In this document: positions 44,057 through 53,371 of the stretch, in pieces
Layout of the letters: the number at the start of each line of letters is the position of its first letter
How positions within the stretch are numbered: position 1 is the stretch's first letter
Assembly: GCA_038237475.1 (NCBI GenBank)
Contig: JBBRYS010000002.1
Coordinates: 1-64,000, forward strand
Reading direction: 5' to 3'
Source of the DNA: JAOAPY01 sp038237475
GTDB taxonomy: Bacteria > Acidobacteriota > Blastocatellia > Pyrinomonadales > Pyrinomonadaceae
DNA: 64,000 bases
Translations under genes and position numbers: made by a program
Notes under the pieces: generated by a model
Databases searched by the model: none
What the model was told of the DNA's origin: nothing
The model's input: the letters and a program-made list of their open reading frames with translations, nothing else

Positions 44057-45490
44057 TTAGAGAATATAACGACTAAGATCCTGGTTCTTAACTGTCTCTG
44101 AAAGCATTCCCTCGACATACTTCGCGTCGATCACCTGGTGCTTGGGCTCGAGATCGGGCCCTTCGAAACTGATCTCTTCCAGGAGTTTTTCCATGATGGT
44201 TTGCAGCCGGCGCGCGCCGATGTTCTCGGTCTGATCGTTAACCTGCGCGGCAAAGTTGGCGACCGCAGCAATTGCATCCTCGGTGAAATCAATGGTGATC
44301 CCTTCGGTCTCCATCATCGCCTGATACTGTTTGATAAGGGCCGTCTTGGGCTCTGTCAGAATACGGCGCAGGTCTTCGATGGTCAGCGATTCCAACTCCA
44401 CCCGAATGGGAAATCGTCCCTGCAGTTCAGGAATAAGATCGGACGGCTTCGAAACATGAAAGGCCCCGGCGGCGATGAACAGAATGTGATCAGTGCGCAC
44501 CATGCCATAGCGCGTATTGACCGTCGTTCCTTCGACAATGGGTAAGATGTCGCGTTGCACACCTTCGCGAGAGACGTCAGGGCCATGACCTGATTCGCGA
44601 CCGGCAATCTTGTCAATCTCGTCGAGGAAGATCATGCCCGAACTTTCCACCCGCTCGATCGCCATGCGCGCCACCGTGTCCATGTCGATCAGGCGCTCTT
44701 CCTCTTCCTGAATCAGGTACTCCATGGCCTCGTCGACTCGCATCTTGCGGCGTTTGGTGCGTCCCTGAAACAGGTTGCCGAGCATGTCCTTCATGTTGAT
44801 GCCCATTTCTTCGACACCCTGTGGGCCGGCCAGCTCGATCACGGGAAAACTCTTCTCGCGAATTTCCATATCGATCAGGCGATTATCGAGCTTGCCGCCG
44901 CGCAGTTGGGTGCGGAGCTTTTCGCGAGTCCGTTGAAACTGATCGTCACGCACGGCTACTTCGGTATCGGGCGTCACTTCAGGTTCGCTCGCATTGCCGG
45001 AATCAAAATCGTAGAAGCCGGACTGCGATCTGGGTGCGGGCAGCAGGATGTCGAGAATCCTTTCCTCAGCGTTCAGTTCGGCCTTCTCGGAAATTTCGGC
45101 TACCTTTTCCTGCCGGGTCATCTCCACTGAGATCTCGGTCAGATCTCGAATCATGCTTTCGACATCGCGGCCCACATAGCCAACTTCGGTAAATTTTGAA
45201 GCCTCGACTTTGAGGAAAGGTGAATTCGACATGCGCGCCAGTCGCCTGGCAATCTCTGTCTTGCCGACGCCCGTCGATCCGATCATGATGATATTCTTCG
45301 GCATCACGTCGACAGCCATTTCCGCTGGCAACTTCTGCCGGCGCACACGGTTGCGCAGCGCCACGGCGACCGCGCGCTTGGCGTTGCGTTGGCCCACCAC
45401 GTGTTTATCCAGCTCCGCAACAATCTGACGCGGCGTCATCTCGTCGAGGCGGACCTCTTCTTCTGTGTCTCCTGCCAGGTAAATTACCAT
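44057..45490 (-). CDS. hslU: HslU, ATPase subunit of the HslUV protease
   Basis: 477 residues. MTPRQIVAELDKHVVGQRNA, Walker A GSTGVGKTEIARRLA, the GYVGRDVESMIRD pore-loop segment, Walker B MIFLDEIDKIAG, sensor GRFPIRVELESL and the C-terminal DLSRYIL that docks into HslV. It unfolds proteins and feeds them to HslV. The first 17 residues (MVIYLAGDTEEEVRLDE) precede the usual start MTPRQ, so a start at 45439 is possible. The I-domain (about 115-270) is somewhat longer than in E. coli (443 total). Confidence 0.95.
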   Translation of the reverse strand: MVIYLAGDTEEEVRLDEMTPRQIVAELDKHVVGQRNAKRAVAVALRNRVRRQKLPAEMAVDVMPKNIIMIGSTGVGKTEIARRLARMSNSPFLKVEASKFTEVGYVGRDVESMIRDLTEISVEMTRQEKVAEISEKAELNAEERILDILLPAPRSQSGFYDFDSGNASEPEVTPDTEVAVRDDQFQRTREKLRTQLRGGKLDNRLIDMEIREKSFPVIELAGPQGVEEMGINMKDMLGNLFQGRTKRRKMRVDEAMEYLIQEEEERLIDMDTVARMAIERVESSGMIFLDEIDKIAGRESGHGPDVSREGVQRDILPIVEGTTVNTRYGMVRTDHILFIAAGAFHVSKPSDLIPELQGRFPIRVELESLTIEDLRRILTEPKTALIKQYQAMMETEGITIDFTEDAIAAVANFAAQVNDQTENIGARRLQTIMEKLLEEISFEGPDLEPKHQVIDAKYVEGMLSETVKNQDLSRYIL

Positions 45491-45533
45491 TGCTTCAATT
45501 CAATTCTTCCGACCGAGCTGCCTTCACTTAAGA

Positions 45534-46082
45534 CTACAGTTCCTCGACAATAATATTCTGATTCGAGTAAATACAAATTTCACCGGCCACTCCGAGCGCT
45601 TCCCGTGCGATTTCGCTGGCCGAGAGCTGGGTGTGTTTCAGGAGAGCGCGCGCGGCTGCCAAAGCGTAAGAACCACCTGAGCCAATCGCCAGCACACCGT
45701 CGTCGGGAGCGATCACATCACCGTTGCCGGACAACAAAAACGAACTCTTGTCATCGGCAACCACGAGCAGGGCTTCAAGATTGCGCAACACTTTGTCAGT
45801 GCGCCATTCCTTGCTCAATTCGATCGAGGCCCGTTCGAGGTTTCCGTGATATTGCTCCAGCTTTGCTTCAAAACGGGTTAAGAGAGCAAATGCGTCACCA
45901 GTAGCGCCGGCAAATCCCGACAAGATCTTGTCGTTGTAAAGACGGCGGACCTTTCTCGCACTTGTCTTCATGACCGTATCGCCCATCGTAACCTGACCAT
46001 CACCGGCCAGGGCGACGCGCCCGTCTCGACGAACAAGCAGAACAGTTGTGCTGCGAACAATGGGAGTTTTTCCAGTAGGCAT
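45534..46082 (-). CDS. hslV: HslV, peptidase subunit of the HslUV protease
   Basis: 182 residues from ATG 46082 (frame open to 46124). The core STTVLLVRRDGRVALAGDGQ matches the HslV start TTIVxVRRNGxVxxAGDGQ, so the catalytic Thr lies about 9-10 residues inside. The short MPTGKTPIVRS leader must be removed, as in several other phyla. It continues RRLYNDKILSGFAGATGDAF and IGSGGSYALAAARALL. First gene of hslV-hslU-lipoprotein; 43 bp to hslU. Confidence 0.94.
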   Translation of the reverse strand: MPTGKTPIVRSTTVLLVRRDGRVALAGDGQVTMGDTVMKTSARKVRRLYNDKILSGFAGATGDAFALLTRFEAKLEQYHGNLERASIELSKEWRTDKVLRNLEALLVVADDKSSFLLSGNGDVIAPDDGVLAIGSGGSYALAAARALLKHTQLSASEIAREALGVAGEICIYSNQNIIVEEL

Positions 46083-46239
46083 TTCGGTGTAAGCACTATA
46101 GGAAGTCGTAGGAATGTAAGTCAAGGCGGCCTAAAATTGCTGGGCCGCGATAACGCTGCACCAGGCCCAAAGCACAAATGCGAGGTTTTGAGTTATGATG
46201 CTGGCGACAGTAATTTTTACCTGAGAGAGCATATCGAAG

Positions 46240-47010
46240 ATGACAGACAAGCGGCCGCGCATCGGAATCACGATGCGCATCGAGCTGGAGACTGATCGGT
46301 TTTATCTTGCTCGCCATTACAGCGAGGCCATCGCTGCAGCCGGCGGCGATCCCGTACATTTGAGCCTGATACCCAACCCGGATTACATTGCGTCTGTGAT
46401 GGGGGCGCTGGACGGTATTCTCCTGCCCGGCAGCGATTCAGATGTCGATCCACTACGCTACGGCAGGGAACCGAAACCGGCGCTGGGTAGCGTCCATCCT
46501 ATTAAAGATGAGACGGATCTGCTGGTGCTGGACGAAATTGAAAGGCGCGGGACACCGCTGCTAGCGATCTGCTTTGGGATGCAGGTGCTGAATGTTCATC
46601 GTGGCGGGACGCTGATTCAGGACATTGCGTCCGAACTGCCGGGAGCGATCAAACACCAGCAGGGCGCGCCGCGCGATCGACCTTCACATGCAGTGAGGCT
46701 GCTCGCGGAGAGTAGATTGGCTGGCTTGCGCAGCGCGTCACAGGCGCTCGTAAATAGTCATCATCACCAGGCGGTGGAAACCGTCGGGCGGGATCTGATT
46801 GCGGCTGCCTGGGCGGCCGATAACCTAATTGAAGCAATCGAAGACACGCGAGCGGATCGCTTTGCGATCGCGGTACAGTGGCATCCGGAGATGGGTTGGA
46901 AACAAGACAGTTTTTCGCAGGCACTATTTGAGCGGTTCATCGCGGAATCGCGCGCCTTTAGCGAGCAGGGCAGGGAACGATGCCAGCCTGCGGAGCACGT
47001 GACCGCGTAA
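46240..47010 (+). CDS. Class I glutamine amidotransferase, peptidase C26 (PuuD-like)
   Basis: 256 residues. PRIGITMRIELETDRFYLAR, GDPVHLSLIP, GILLPGSDSDVDPLRYG, nucleophile elbow LLAICFGMQVLNV (Cys111), NSHHHQAVETVG and VQWHPEM (His about 212) define a gamma-glutamyl-hydrolase-type enzyme. The PuuD group cleaves gamma-glutamyl-GABA; the true substrate is not known. The last residues (RCQPAEHVTA) are encoded by a piece of the GC-rich palindromic repeat (CAGCCTGCGGAGCA at 46984), so the repeat seems to have supplied the C-terminus. Confidence 0.88.
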   Translation: MTDKRPRIGITMRIELETDRFYLARHYSEAIAAAGGDPVHLSLIPNPDYIASVMGALDGILLPGSDSDVDPLRYGREPKPALGSVHPIKDETDLLVLDEIERRGTPLLAICFGMQVLNVHRGGTLIQDIASELPGAIKHQQGAPRDRPSHAVRLLAESRLAGLRSASQALVNSHHHQAVETVGRDLIAAAWAADNLIEAIEDTRADRFAIAVQWHPEMGWKQDSFSQALFERFIAESRAFSEQGRERCQPAEHVTA

Positions 47011-47021
47011 GTGAAGAGGCT

Positions 47022-47215
47022 CAGCCGCCTGTGGAGCAGGCGACAACATAAAGCCTGGGGTGGAACGCGGCGAAACCCCAGGGCTACCTAGAAAGAAAGG
47101 GATTGGCCGCCGGCGACAACGGGCGACAGTATTATGATTGCGCAATATTTGAATTACGGTGCCGATCGACGATCAAACAACTGCCGCCCGCTACCGCGGG
47201 CTACCGTTGATTATG
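47022..47215. repeat. Palindromic intergenic repeat, GC-rich family
   Basis: Shares GCCTGTGGAGCAGGCGACA, AAAGCCTGGGG / CCCCAGG and CTACCGCGGGCTA arms with 30532-30720 and 34549-34790. It lies between the C26 peptidase and SDR genes. Confidence 0.7.
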
Positions 47216-47272
47216 TGGAGGCTGATAACGGATCCTTAAAGCACCGATAATTGCCTGACACTGATAACTATT

Positions 47273-48043
47273 GTGACTAAAGATTCTCTGCAACTGGCTG
47301 GACGGGTGGCGGTGATTACCGGAGCGTCGCGTGGCATTGGTCGCGCCGTGGCGCAGCAACTGGCCAAACTCGGCGCGCATGTCGTGATCAATTACCGGCA
47401 GGACGAGACTGCTGCCAGGGAAACTGTTGCGGTGGCGCGCGACGCAGGGGTCGACGCGATCGCAGTCAGGGCCGACGTCTCTACGCTTGCGGGCGCGAGC
47501 GAATTGGTGGCGCAGACACTGGCCCACTTTAAGAGACTCGATCTGCTGATCTGCAACGCGGGCATCTGGGAGGGAGCAGCCGTAGAGAGCATGAGCGAGG
47601 AAATGTGGGATCGCACTCTCGAAATCAATCTGAAGGGAACCTGGACCGTCTGCCGCGAAGCAATTCCACAAATGAAGGATCAGGGATTTGGGCGCATTGT
47701 CATTGTCAGTTCAACCGCCGGACAGCGCGGCGAGGCTAACTATTCAAACTATGCAGCATCCAAGGGCGGCCAGATTTCTTTCACCAAAGCCTTGTCTACT
47801 GAGTTGGGACCCTTTGGCATAACCGTGAACGCCGTCGCCCCCGGATGGGTCGACACTGAGTTGAGTGGGGAAGCGTTGGGAGACTCAGATAATCGGAGCC
47901 GCATCGAAAGCGCAATTCCCCTCGGACGAGTAGCCAGCGCGGACGACATCGCTTTCCCGATTGTCTTCCTCTGCAGCGAGTGGGCGCGGCACATCACCGG
48001 CGAAGTACTCAATGTCAACGGCGGTTCGGTTCTATGCGGCTAA
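47273..48043 (+). CDS. Short-chain dehydrogenase, FabG-like
   Basis: 256 residues from a GTG start (MTKDSLQLAGRVAVITGASR). TGASRGIGRAVA, LLICNAG, IVSSTAG (Ser), YAASKGG (Tyr, Lys) and the end GEVLNVNGGSVL are as in 3-oxoacyl-ACP reductases. No fatty-acid genes adjoin, so it could act on another substrate. Moderate GC like its neighbours. Confidence 0.9.
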   Translation: MTKDSLQLAGRVAVITGASRGIGRAVAQQLAKLGAHVVINYRQDETAARETVAVARDAGVDAIAVRADVSTLAGASELVAQTLAHFKRLDLLICNAGIWEGAAVESMSEEMWDRTLEINLKGTWTVCREAIPQMKDQGFGRIVIVSSTAGQRGEANYSNYAASKGGQISFTKALSTELGPFGITVNAVAPGWVDTELSGEALGDSDNRSRIESAIPLGRVASADDIAFPIVFLCSEWARHITGEVLNVNGGSVLCG

Positions 48044-48205
48044 GCTTCGCAGTCTGTTCCCCGAACAGCGAAAGGGAGGGGGAGCAAGATGCCATTTAGT
48101 GCCGCGCGTGTTCGCCAGCGAATGAAGATCAGAATCATGGTACAAGCGATATTTTAACGCAGGCCTCGAGTGATACTTTTAAAGCGATACTAAAACTCTA
48201 ACGAG

Positions 48206-49384
48206 ATGAAGAAGCACATAACAGTTGGTCTCGAGCAGTTGCTCGGCGAGGAGGTTCGTTTACTAAAAGGCGCCCGGGTGGGATTGGTCTGCAACCAGGC
48301 GTCGGTTGATCACAACTTTCAGCACGCAGCCGATCTGTTTCATGCGCATCCTAACATTAGTCTAACGGCGCTGTTTGGTCCGCAACACGGCAGCCGCGGC
48401 GACCTGCAGGACAATATGATTGAAACAGAGCATGACGTGGATCGTATTACCGGCGTGCCCGTTTTTTCGCTCTACAGCGAGACGCGCGAGCCTACCGAGG
48501 AAATGCTCGCGAATGTTGATGTGCTGGTCTTTGATATGCAGGACGTTGGCTGCCGCATCTACACTTTCAACTACACGATGGCCAATTGTATGAGAGCGGC
48601 GCAGCGCTACAACAAGAAGGTAATTGTCTGTGATCGACCGAATCCAATCGGTGGAGTTGCGATAGCAGGGAATGTTCTGGATCCGGAATTTGCTTCATTT
48701 GTGGGCCAGTTTCCGCTCCCAACTCGCTATGGAATGACCGTCGCCGAGCTGGCGCTGATGTTCAATGATCGCTTCAAGATTAACTGCGAGCTGGATGTCG
48801 TGCGACTTGATGGCTGGGCGAGAACTGATTGGCTTGACGAAACTGATGCACCTTGGGTGCTACCCTCGCCCAACATGCCGACCGTCGATAGCGCAGTCGT
48901 CTTCCCGGGCACAGTTCATTTTGAAGGCACTCAGGTATCCGAGGGCCGAGGTACTACACGTCCGTTCGAACTTATCGGGGCGCCTTACATTGTTCCTGAG
49001 GAGTATGCGGCGCGGCTGAACGCAATCGGCTTTCCCGGCGTTTACTTCCGGGCCTGTGTCTTTCAGCCGACATTCCAGAAATACGCGAAAGTGAGTTGCG
49101 GCGGGGTTCAGTTACATGTCACGAACAGGGAAGAGTTCGAACCCGTAATTGTCGGCGTAGCCATGGTGCAGGCGGCCTTTGAAATGTATCCGGATGAGTT
49201 CTTATGGAAGGAACCACCGTACGAGTATGTTTACGATCGCAATCCGTTTGATGTGATTGCCGGCACTGACGAGATCCGCAAGGCGTTCGAACGAGGTGAT
49301 GCACTCGATGATATTCAGGCGAGTTGGCAGAAGCCGCTTGAAGAGTTCAAGCAGGCGCGTGGATGTTATTTGCTGTATGACTGA
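48206..49384 (+). CDS. namZ: DUF1343 / NamZ-like exo-beta-N-acetylmuramidase
   Basis: 392 residues. VGLVCNQASVDHNFQHAADL, LFGPQHGSRGDLQDN, DVLVFDMQDVGCRIYTF, VIVCDRPNPIGG, FEGTQVSEGRGTTRPFELIG and FRACVFQPTFQKYA are the hallmark strings of DUF1343. The characterised NamZ removes terminal MurNAc from peptidoglycan fragments. No signal peptide is seen here, unlike the exported form, so it may work on imported muropeptides in the cytoplasm (inference). Confidence 0.9.
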   Translation: MKKHITVGLEQLLGEEVRLLKGARVGLVCNQASVDHNFQHAADLFHAHPNISLTALFGPQHGSRGDLQDNMIETEHDVDRITGVPVFSLYSETREPTEEMLANVDVLVFDMQDVGCRIYTFNYTMANCMRAAQRYNKKVIVCDRPNPIGGVAIAGNVLDPEFASFVGQFPLPTRYGMTVAELALMFNDRFKINCELDVVRLDGWARTDWLDETDAPWVLPSPNMPTVDSAVVFPGTVHFEGTQVSEGRGTTRPFELIGAPYIVPEEYAARLNAIGFPGVYFRACVFQPTFQKYAKVSCGGVQLHVTNREEFEPVIVGVAMVQAAFEMYPDEFLWKEPPYEYVYDRNPFDVIAGTDEIRKAFERGDALDDIQASWQKPLEEFKQARGCYLLYD

Positions 49385-49632
49385 TGGTTGATCGAGGACA
49401 CAGGAGTTTGCGTTAAACCTTAAGGGCCGTGTTGCCGACTGTTGACGTGAATTGTGAGCCCGTCGTTTAAGAATTCAACTGAGCGTTGGGAAAGTACTTT
49501 AAGGGATGTTGAAGAGCGCTGCTGAATATCTGTGAAGCTTGCGTGAGGACATTGTCCCCCGCACTGTAACTATCCCGCGTGAGTGGTCTACTGAAGTAGG
49601 AATACTGATGCGTCAAATGAGCGGAGGTGGAT

Positions 49633-50052
49633 TTGAGTCAAAGTGAATATCCGGCTGGTTCCATACAGCCGTGGATCATGGGAACAGCCGGCCTGGTCTT
49701 TCCCGGTGCGGGACATCTGCTGCTAGGCAACTGGGTAAGGGCACTGGTTCTGGGTGGGGCGGTCTGGGTTTGCTTTATCGCCGGTCTCGCCATGGGTGGT
49801 CACCTGTTCAGCATAACCGGCAGCGAACAGGGGCTCGCGAACCTATTGCAGGTACCGCCGACCATAGCTAATCTCGGTTCAGGTCTGCTCTATTTCGTTT
49901 GCTGGCTGCTCGGCGTTGGTCTTGCCGATGACCCCGTTCATGCAGCTCGCGCAACGTACGAATATGGCAATACATTCCTGCTGATCGCAGGCCTGCTCAA
50001 TTACCTTGCGATGCTCGATGCCTTTGATATCGCGGCGGGGAGGAAGCCTTGA
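49633..50052 (+). CDS. DUF6677-type membrane protein
   Basis: About 139 residues with four hydrophobic segments (IMGTAGLVFPGAGHLLLGNW, LVLGGAVWVCFIAGLAMGG, LLYFVCWLLGVG, FLLIAGLLNYLAMLDAFDIA). This pattern, with the C-terminal LNYLAMLDA(F/Y)DI, belongs to a small membrane family seen in Acidobacteriota. TTG 49633 is preferred: GGAGG (49623-49627) lies 5 nt upstream. The GTG at 49627 overlaps that box. Its TGA overlaps the TTG start of the next small gene (TTGA). Function unknown. Confidence 0.82.
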   Translation: MSQSEYPAGSIQPWIMGTAGLVFPGAGHLLLGNWVRALVLGGAVWVCFIAGLAMGGHLFSITGSEQGLANLLQVPPTIANLGSGLLYFVCWLLGVGLADDPVHAARATYEYGNTFLLIAGLLNYLAMLDAFDIAAGRKP

Positions 50053-50219
50053 GACATTTTCTGGTCATGACTGCTTTCGCATTTATCGCTGCCGCTGTTT
50101 TTGGCACGGTCGCCCGAGACTCGACGGCGGATCGCTTCAGGTATGGACTCAAAATATTTGGCGAGTTCATGTTGATCGGCCTGGCGCTCAGTTGGTTGTT
50201 GTACTTCCTGCCAATTTGA
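50049..50219 (+). CDS. Small 56-residue membrane protein
   Basis: TTG start overlaps the upstream stop (TTGA), with GGAGG about 6 nt before it. The product starts MRHFLVMTAFAFIAAAVFGT, has a charged middle (RDSTADRFRYGLKI) and a second hydrophobic helix (MLIGLALSWLLYFLPI): two membrane helices. Coupled translation with the DUF6677 gene suggests the two proteins work together. It is followed after about 50 bp by recO. Confidence 0.65.
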   Translation: MRHFLVMTAFAFIAAAVFGTVARDSTADRFRYGLKIFGEFMLIGLALSWLLYFLPI

Positions 50220-50272
50220 TCAAGTAGCACGCAGGACGCGTGCGGTCGCCGGCCAGTCTCTGAGCCCAAGGA

Positions 50273-51022
50273 ATGATTACTGAAACCGAAGCACTCGTCC
50301 TGAGAAGTTATAACCTTGCGGAAGCGGACAAGATAGTTGTCTGTTTGACCCGCAGTTCGGGCCTGGTCCGTGCGGTGGCGAAAGGCTCGCGAAAACTCAA
50401 GAACAGATTCGGTGCCGCTTTGGAGCCGTTCACCATCGTTAACCTCACGTATTACCAGAAGGAGAATCAGGAACTCGCTTCGCTAAGCAGTGCAGAGATC
50501 GTGAGATCTCACTTTAACCTTTTCCGCGACTCTGACATCCTGATCGGACTTGCCTATCTTGGCGATCTGGTCGTGGAGTTCTCGCCACCTCACCAAACGA
50601 ACGACAATCTCTATCGCATGATCGTCGCCTGTCTGGGGGCAATCGCCGCTCATCCGCAGGACCTGCACCTCGTGCTCAGGTATTTTGAGATTTGGATCCT
50701 GCGCCTCGAAGGTTTTCTTCCTGACCTGCGACGCTGCGCCGATTGCGGCAGGTCTCTGACCGATGAAGGCAGCATAGTATTAAGTCGCGAGCTGGGACTA
50801 CTCTGCGCATCATGCGCTCAGGGAATGGGCGAAGTATTATCGCGGAGGGCCTATGCACAGCTATGCGCCACGCAGGTGCAGAGCCCACAAGTCTTTGTGC
50901 AGGAGTCAAGAGGGCTTTCAGCCGTGGTCCAAACTGAGTTAGCGGAACTGCTGCGACGGATGATTGGGCGCGTGCTCGAGCGACAACCGCGCATTCAGCT
51001 GGCGTTTAATGGACGGCGTTAA
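50273..51022 (+). CDS. recO: DNA repair protein RecO
   Basis: 249 residues. ITETEALVLRSYNLAEADKI is the OB-fold start, then AKGSRKLKNRFGAALEPFT and the helical domain. The zinc site is CADC (about 154-157) and CASC (about 180-183). RecO loads RecA on SSB-coated single-stranded DNA with RecR. Same strand and tightly spaced after two membrane proteins and 24 bp before lptFG-like; acidobacterial genomes often keep recO in such groups. Confidence 0.92.
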   Translation: MITETEALVLRSYNLAEADKIVVCLTRSSGLVRAVAKGSRKLKNRFGAALEPFTIVNLTYYQKENQELASLSSAEIVRSHFNLFRDSDILIGLAYLGDLVVEFSPPHQTNDNLYRMIVACLGAIAAHPQDLHLVLRYFEIWILRLEGFLPDLRRCADCGRSLTDEGSIVLSRELGLLCASCAQGMGEVLSRRAYAQLCATQVQSPQVFVQESRGLSAVVQTELAELLRRMIGRVLERQPRIQLAFNGRR

Positions 51023-51046
51023 GGTAAAAACTCAGGTGCTACTGAT

Positions 51047-53362
51047 TTGATACCGGCACAGTTAAAATCTTTTTTCGAAAGAAAGCTGGTTGCCAGATAC
51101 ATTATGGCGGCAGTCCTGCCGTATCTTGTTCTTTCGCTGGCCCTGTTAACGGCGATTCTCATGGCGCAACAGTCTCAGCGCTTCGCTGAGCTGGCACTCT
51201 ACACTCAACTGCCGTTCTCACTGTTGGGGCAAATTGAAGCCGCTCTCATCCCCAACGTGCTGGTATTTACGCTGCCGATGGCACTCCTGGCAGGAGTGAT
51301 GATAGGTTTCGCGCGCATGGGCAGCGACAGCGAAATCGTCGCCCTGCGTGCGGCCGGCGTCGGCACCTGGTCCATGTTGTGGCCAATGCTGGCGCTTGGA
51401 CTGATAGTCACTGCTGGCGCCCTATACATCAACATGAAGGAGGCTCCAGAGGCGGCCCGAGCACTAAAGCGCGCAGTCATCATGGGTGCCTTGCGCAAGC
51501 TTGACTCGCCGGTAGACCCTCGCACGTTTACGACTGAAATGCCCGGCTATGTCATCTACGTGCGTGATGGCAACAAGGTGGAAGGCATCTGGGGACGAGT
51601 TTTTATTTACAATCAACAGCCAGATGGATCGACCCGAATTCTCACCGCCCGCTCCGGCAGAATAGATACTTCCGCTGACAAATCTGAGTTGGTATTGAAA
51701 GATGCGGTCCTGACCCAGTTCCCCGATTCCAATGCGGCTGCTACAGGCCAGCATATCGCCCAACGTTCCGAACAATTTCGCATCGCATTTGATACGGGCC
51801 GGAGCGTTTTATTGAACAAGCTGGACCACGCTGACCTGGAACCCGATGAAATGGAATGGAGCGATCTGCGCTTGGAAACTGCGTCGTCCAAGCCAAACGA
51901 TGCTCGAGACGCCCAGCGCATGCTGCAAAAGCGTCTCGCTTTTTCATTTTCGCCACTGGCTTTTGCTCTGCTGGGTGGTGCGCTCGGGCTGCGAGTCCGT
52001 CGCGGCGGCCGAGGCATTGGCATTTTGTTATCGCTGGGAATGCTGGTCGCTTACTACCTGGTTTTTCTATTGGGAGAATCGCTTTCGCGTGCCGGCACAG
52101 TTTCGCCGATCATTGGCTCATGGATGGGCACGGCCTTCATGCTGCTGTTGAGCTTTGCTTTTCTGACTGTCAATCGTCATCCAATGTCAGGCTTGCTGGG
52201 CGGAAGGCGCCCTGGATCGACTGGCGTGCCTGGGAGTACGGCGGTGCGAAGAAACGTTTTCAGCCGGGCCAGACATTGGGGCTTTCCCAGTTTGCTTGAT
52301 TCGAGCATGTTGCGCACGCTCTTCACCAGTTTCGTACTTGGCTTCATCACCCTGGTCTCCATCTTTATCATCTTCACGCTCTTTGAACTGTGGCGCTTCA
52401 TCGCCGTTAATAAGACCGGGCTCGGTTTGGTGGCAAAGTATGTGCTCTTTCTGCTGCCGCTGGTTACGGTGGAATTGTTTCCAGCCACGATGCTGATTGC
52501 CGTGCTGGTGACCTATGCGCTGTTGGCCAAGCGCAGTGAAGCCATTGCCTGGTGGGCCTGCGGACAGAGTGTCTATCGCCTGATGTTGCCGGGCCTGTTG
52601 TTTGGCGTGCTCGCTGCGAGTAGTGTCTGGCTGATCCAGGAGCATCTGATGCCACCGGCTAACGTGCGGCAGGACTCATTGCGTGCGGCTATCAGGGGCG
52701 GAGCCGCGCGGGCCATCAGCGGCACTGGCCGGCAGTGGCTTGCCTCGGCTGAAAGCAATCGACTCTATTCATACGAGTACGATGAGCAGCGTCAGACGCT
52801 ATCGGACTTTGCGATCTATGATTTTGATGCGAGCGGTGTTCACCTGCAGAAAGTGACTACCGGAGCCAAAGGCAGTTGGAGTGGCAAAGACCTCGCTATC
52901 GAAAACGCTGAGACGATTACCATTAATGGCTTGGAAGTCGCGCGGAAACAGGACTCGCAGTTGGTACTGCAGGGAATCGAAGGTCCGCAAATCTTTAAGC
53001 CCACTGTCGATAAGCCCTCACAACTCAGCAGCAGCGGCCTGAAGGACTACGTGAAGTCCGCGAAACGGCGCGGCATGGACGTCTCGGCTCTGGCAGTTGC
53101 CCTGCAGCGCAAATACTCGGGACCGCTGAGCGTGATGGTGATGGCTTTTCTGGGGATACCGCTAGCCCTTTCTTTTGGGCGGCGCGGGACTGTGATTGCT
53201 TTATGTTCAGCCGTTGCGGTGAGTCTGGCCTATTGGGGTATGAGTGGTGGTTTTCAGCAACTGGGAAATCATGGCCTGTTGCCACCACCGGTGGCGGGTT
53301 GGGCGCCACCGGTGATATTCGCTGCTGCCGGGACCTATTTTCTAGCCCGGATTAGAACCTAA
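51047..53362 (+). CDS. Fused LptF-LptG-like lipopolysaccharide export permease
   Basis: 771 residues from a TTG start. Two complete YjgP/YjgQ permease units are joined. Unit 1 (about 1-385): YIMAAVLPYLVLSLALL, ALPMALLAG-like helix, a periplasmic jellyroll-like part (TARSGRIDTSADKSELVL), then LAFSFSPLAFALLGGALGL. Unit 2 (about 410-771): LRTLFTSFVLGFITLVSIFI, TYALLAKRSEAIAWWACGQS, a second periplasmic domain (TTGAKGSWSGKDLAIENAE) and RKYSGPLSVMVMAFLGIPLA. Normally LptF and LptG are separate partners above the LptB ATPase. The link between units is short and basic (GGRRPGSTGVPGSTAVRRN). The LptB gene is not in view. Confidence 0.9.
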   Translation: MIPAQLKSFFERKLVARYIMAAVLPYLVLSLALLTAILMAQQSQRFAELALYTQLPFSLLGQIEAALIPNVLVFTLPMALLAGVMIGFARMGSDSEIVALRAAGVGTWSMLWPMLALGLIVTAGALYINMKEAPEAARALKRAVIMGALRKLDSPVDPRTFTTEMPGYVIYVRDGNKVEGIWGRVFIYNQQPDGSTRILTARSGRIDTSADKSELVLKDAVLTQFPDSNAAATGQHIAQRSEQFRIAFDTGRSVLLNKLDHADLEPDEMEWSDLRLETASSKPNDARDAQRMLQKRLAFSFSPLAFALLGGALGLRVRRGGRGIGILLSLGMLVAYYLVFLLGESLSRAGTVSPIIGSWMGTAFMLLLSFAFLTVNRHPMSGLLGGRRPGSTGVPGSTAVRRNVFSRARHWGFPSLLDSSMLRTLFTSFVLGFITLVSIFIIFTLFELWRFIAVNKTGLGLVAKYVLFLLPLVTVELFPATMLIAVLVTYALLAKRSEAIAWWACGQSVYRLMLPGLLFGVLAASSVWLIQEHLMPPANVRQDSLRAAIRGGAARAISGTGRQWLASAESNRLYSYEYDEQRQTLSDFAIYDFDASGVHLQKVTTGAKGSWSGKDLAIENAETITINGLEVARKQDSQLVLQGIEGPQIFKPTVDKPSQLSSSGLKDYVKSAKRRGMDVSALAVALQRKYSGPLSVMVMAFLGIPLALSFGRRGTVIALCSAVAVSLAYWGMSGGFQQLGNHGLLPPPVAGWAPPVIFAAAGTYFLARIRT

Positions 53363-53371
53363 CCAACCGGC

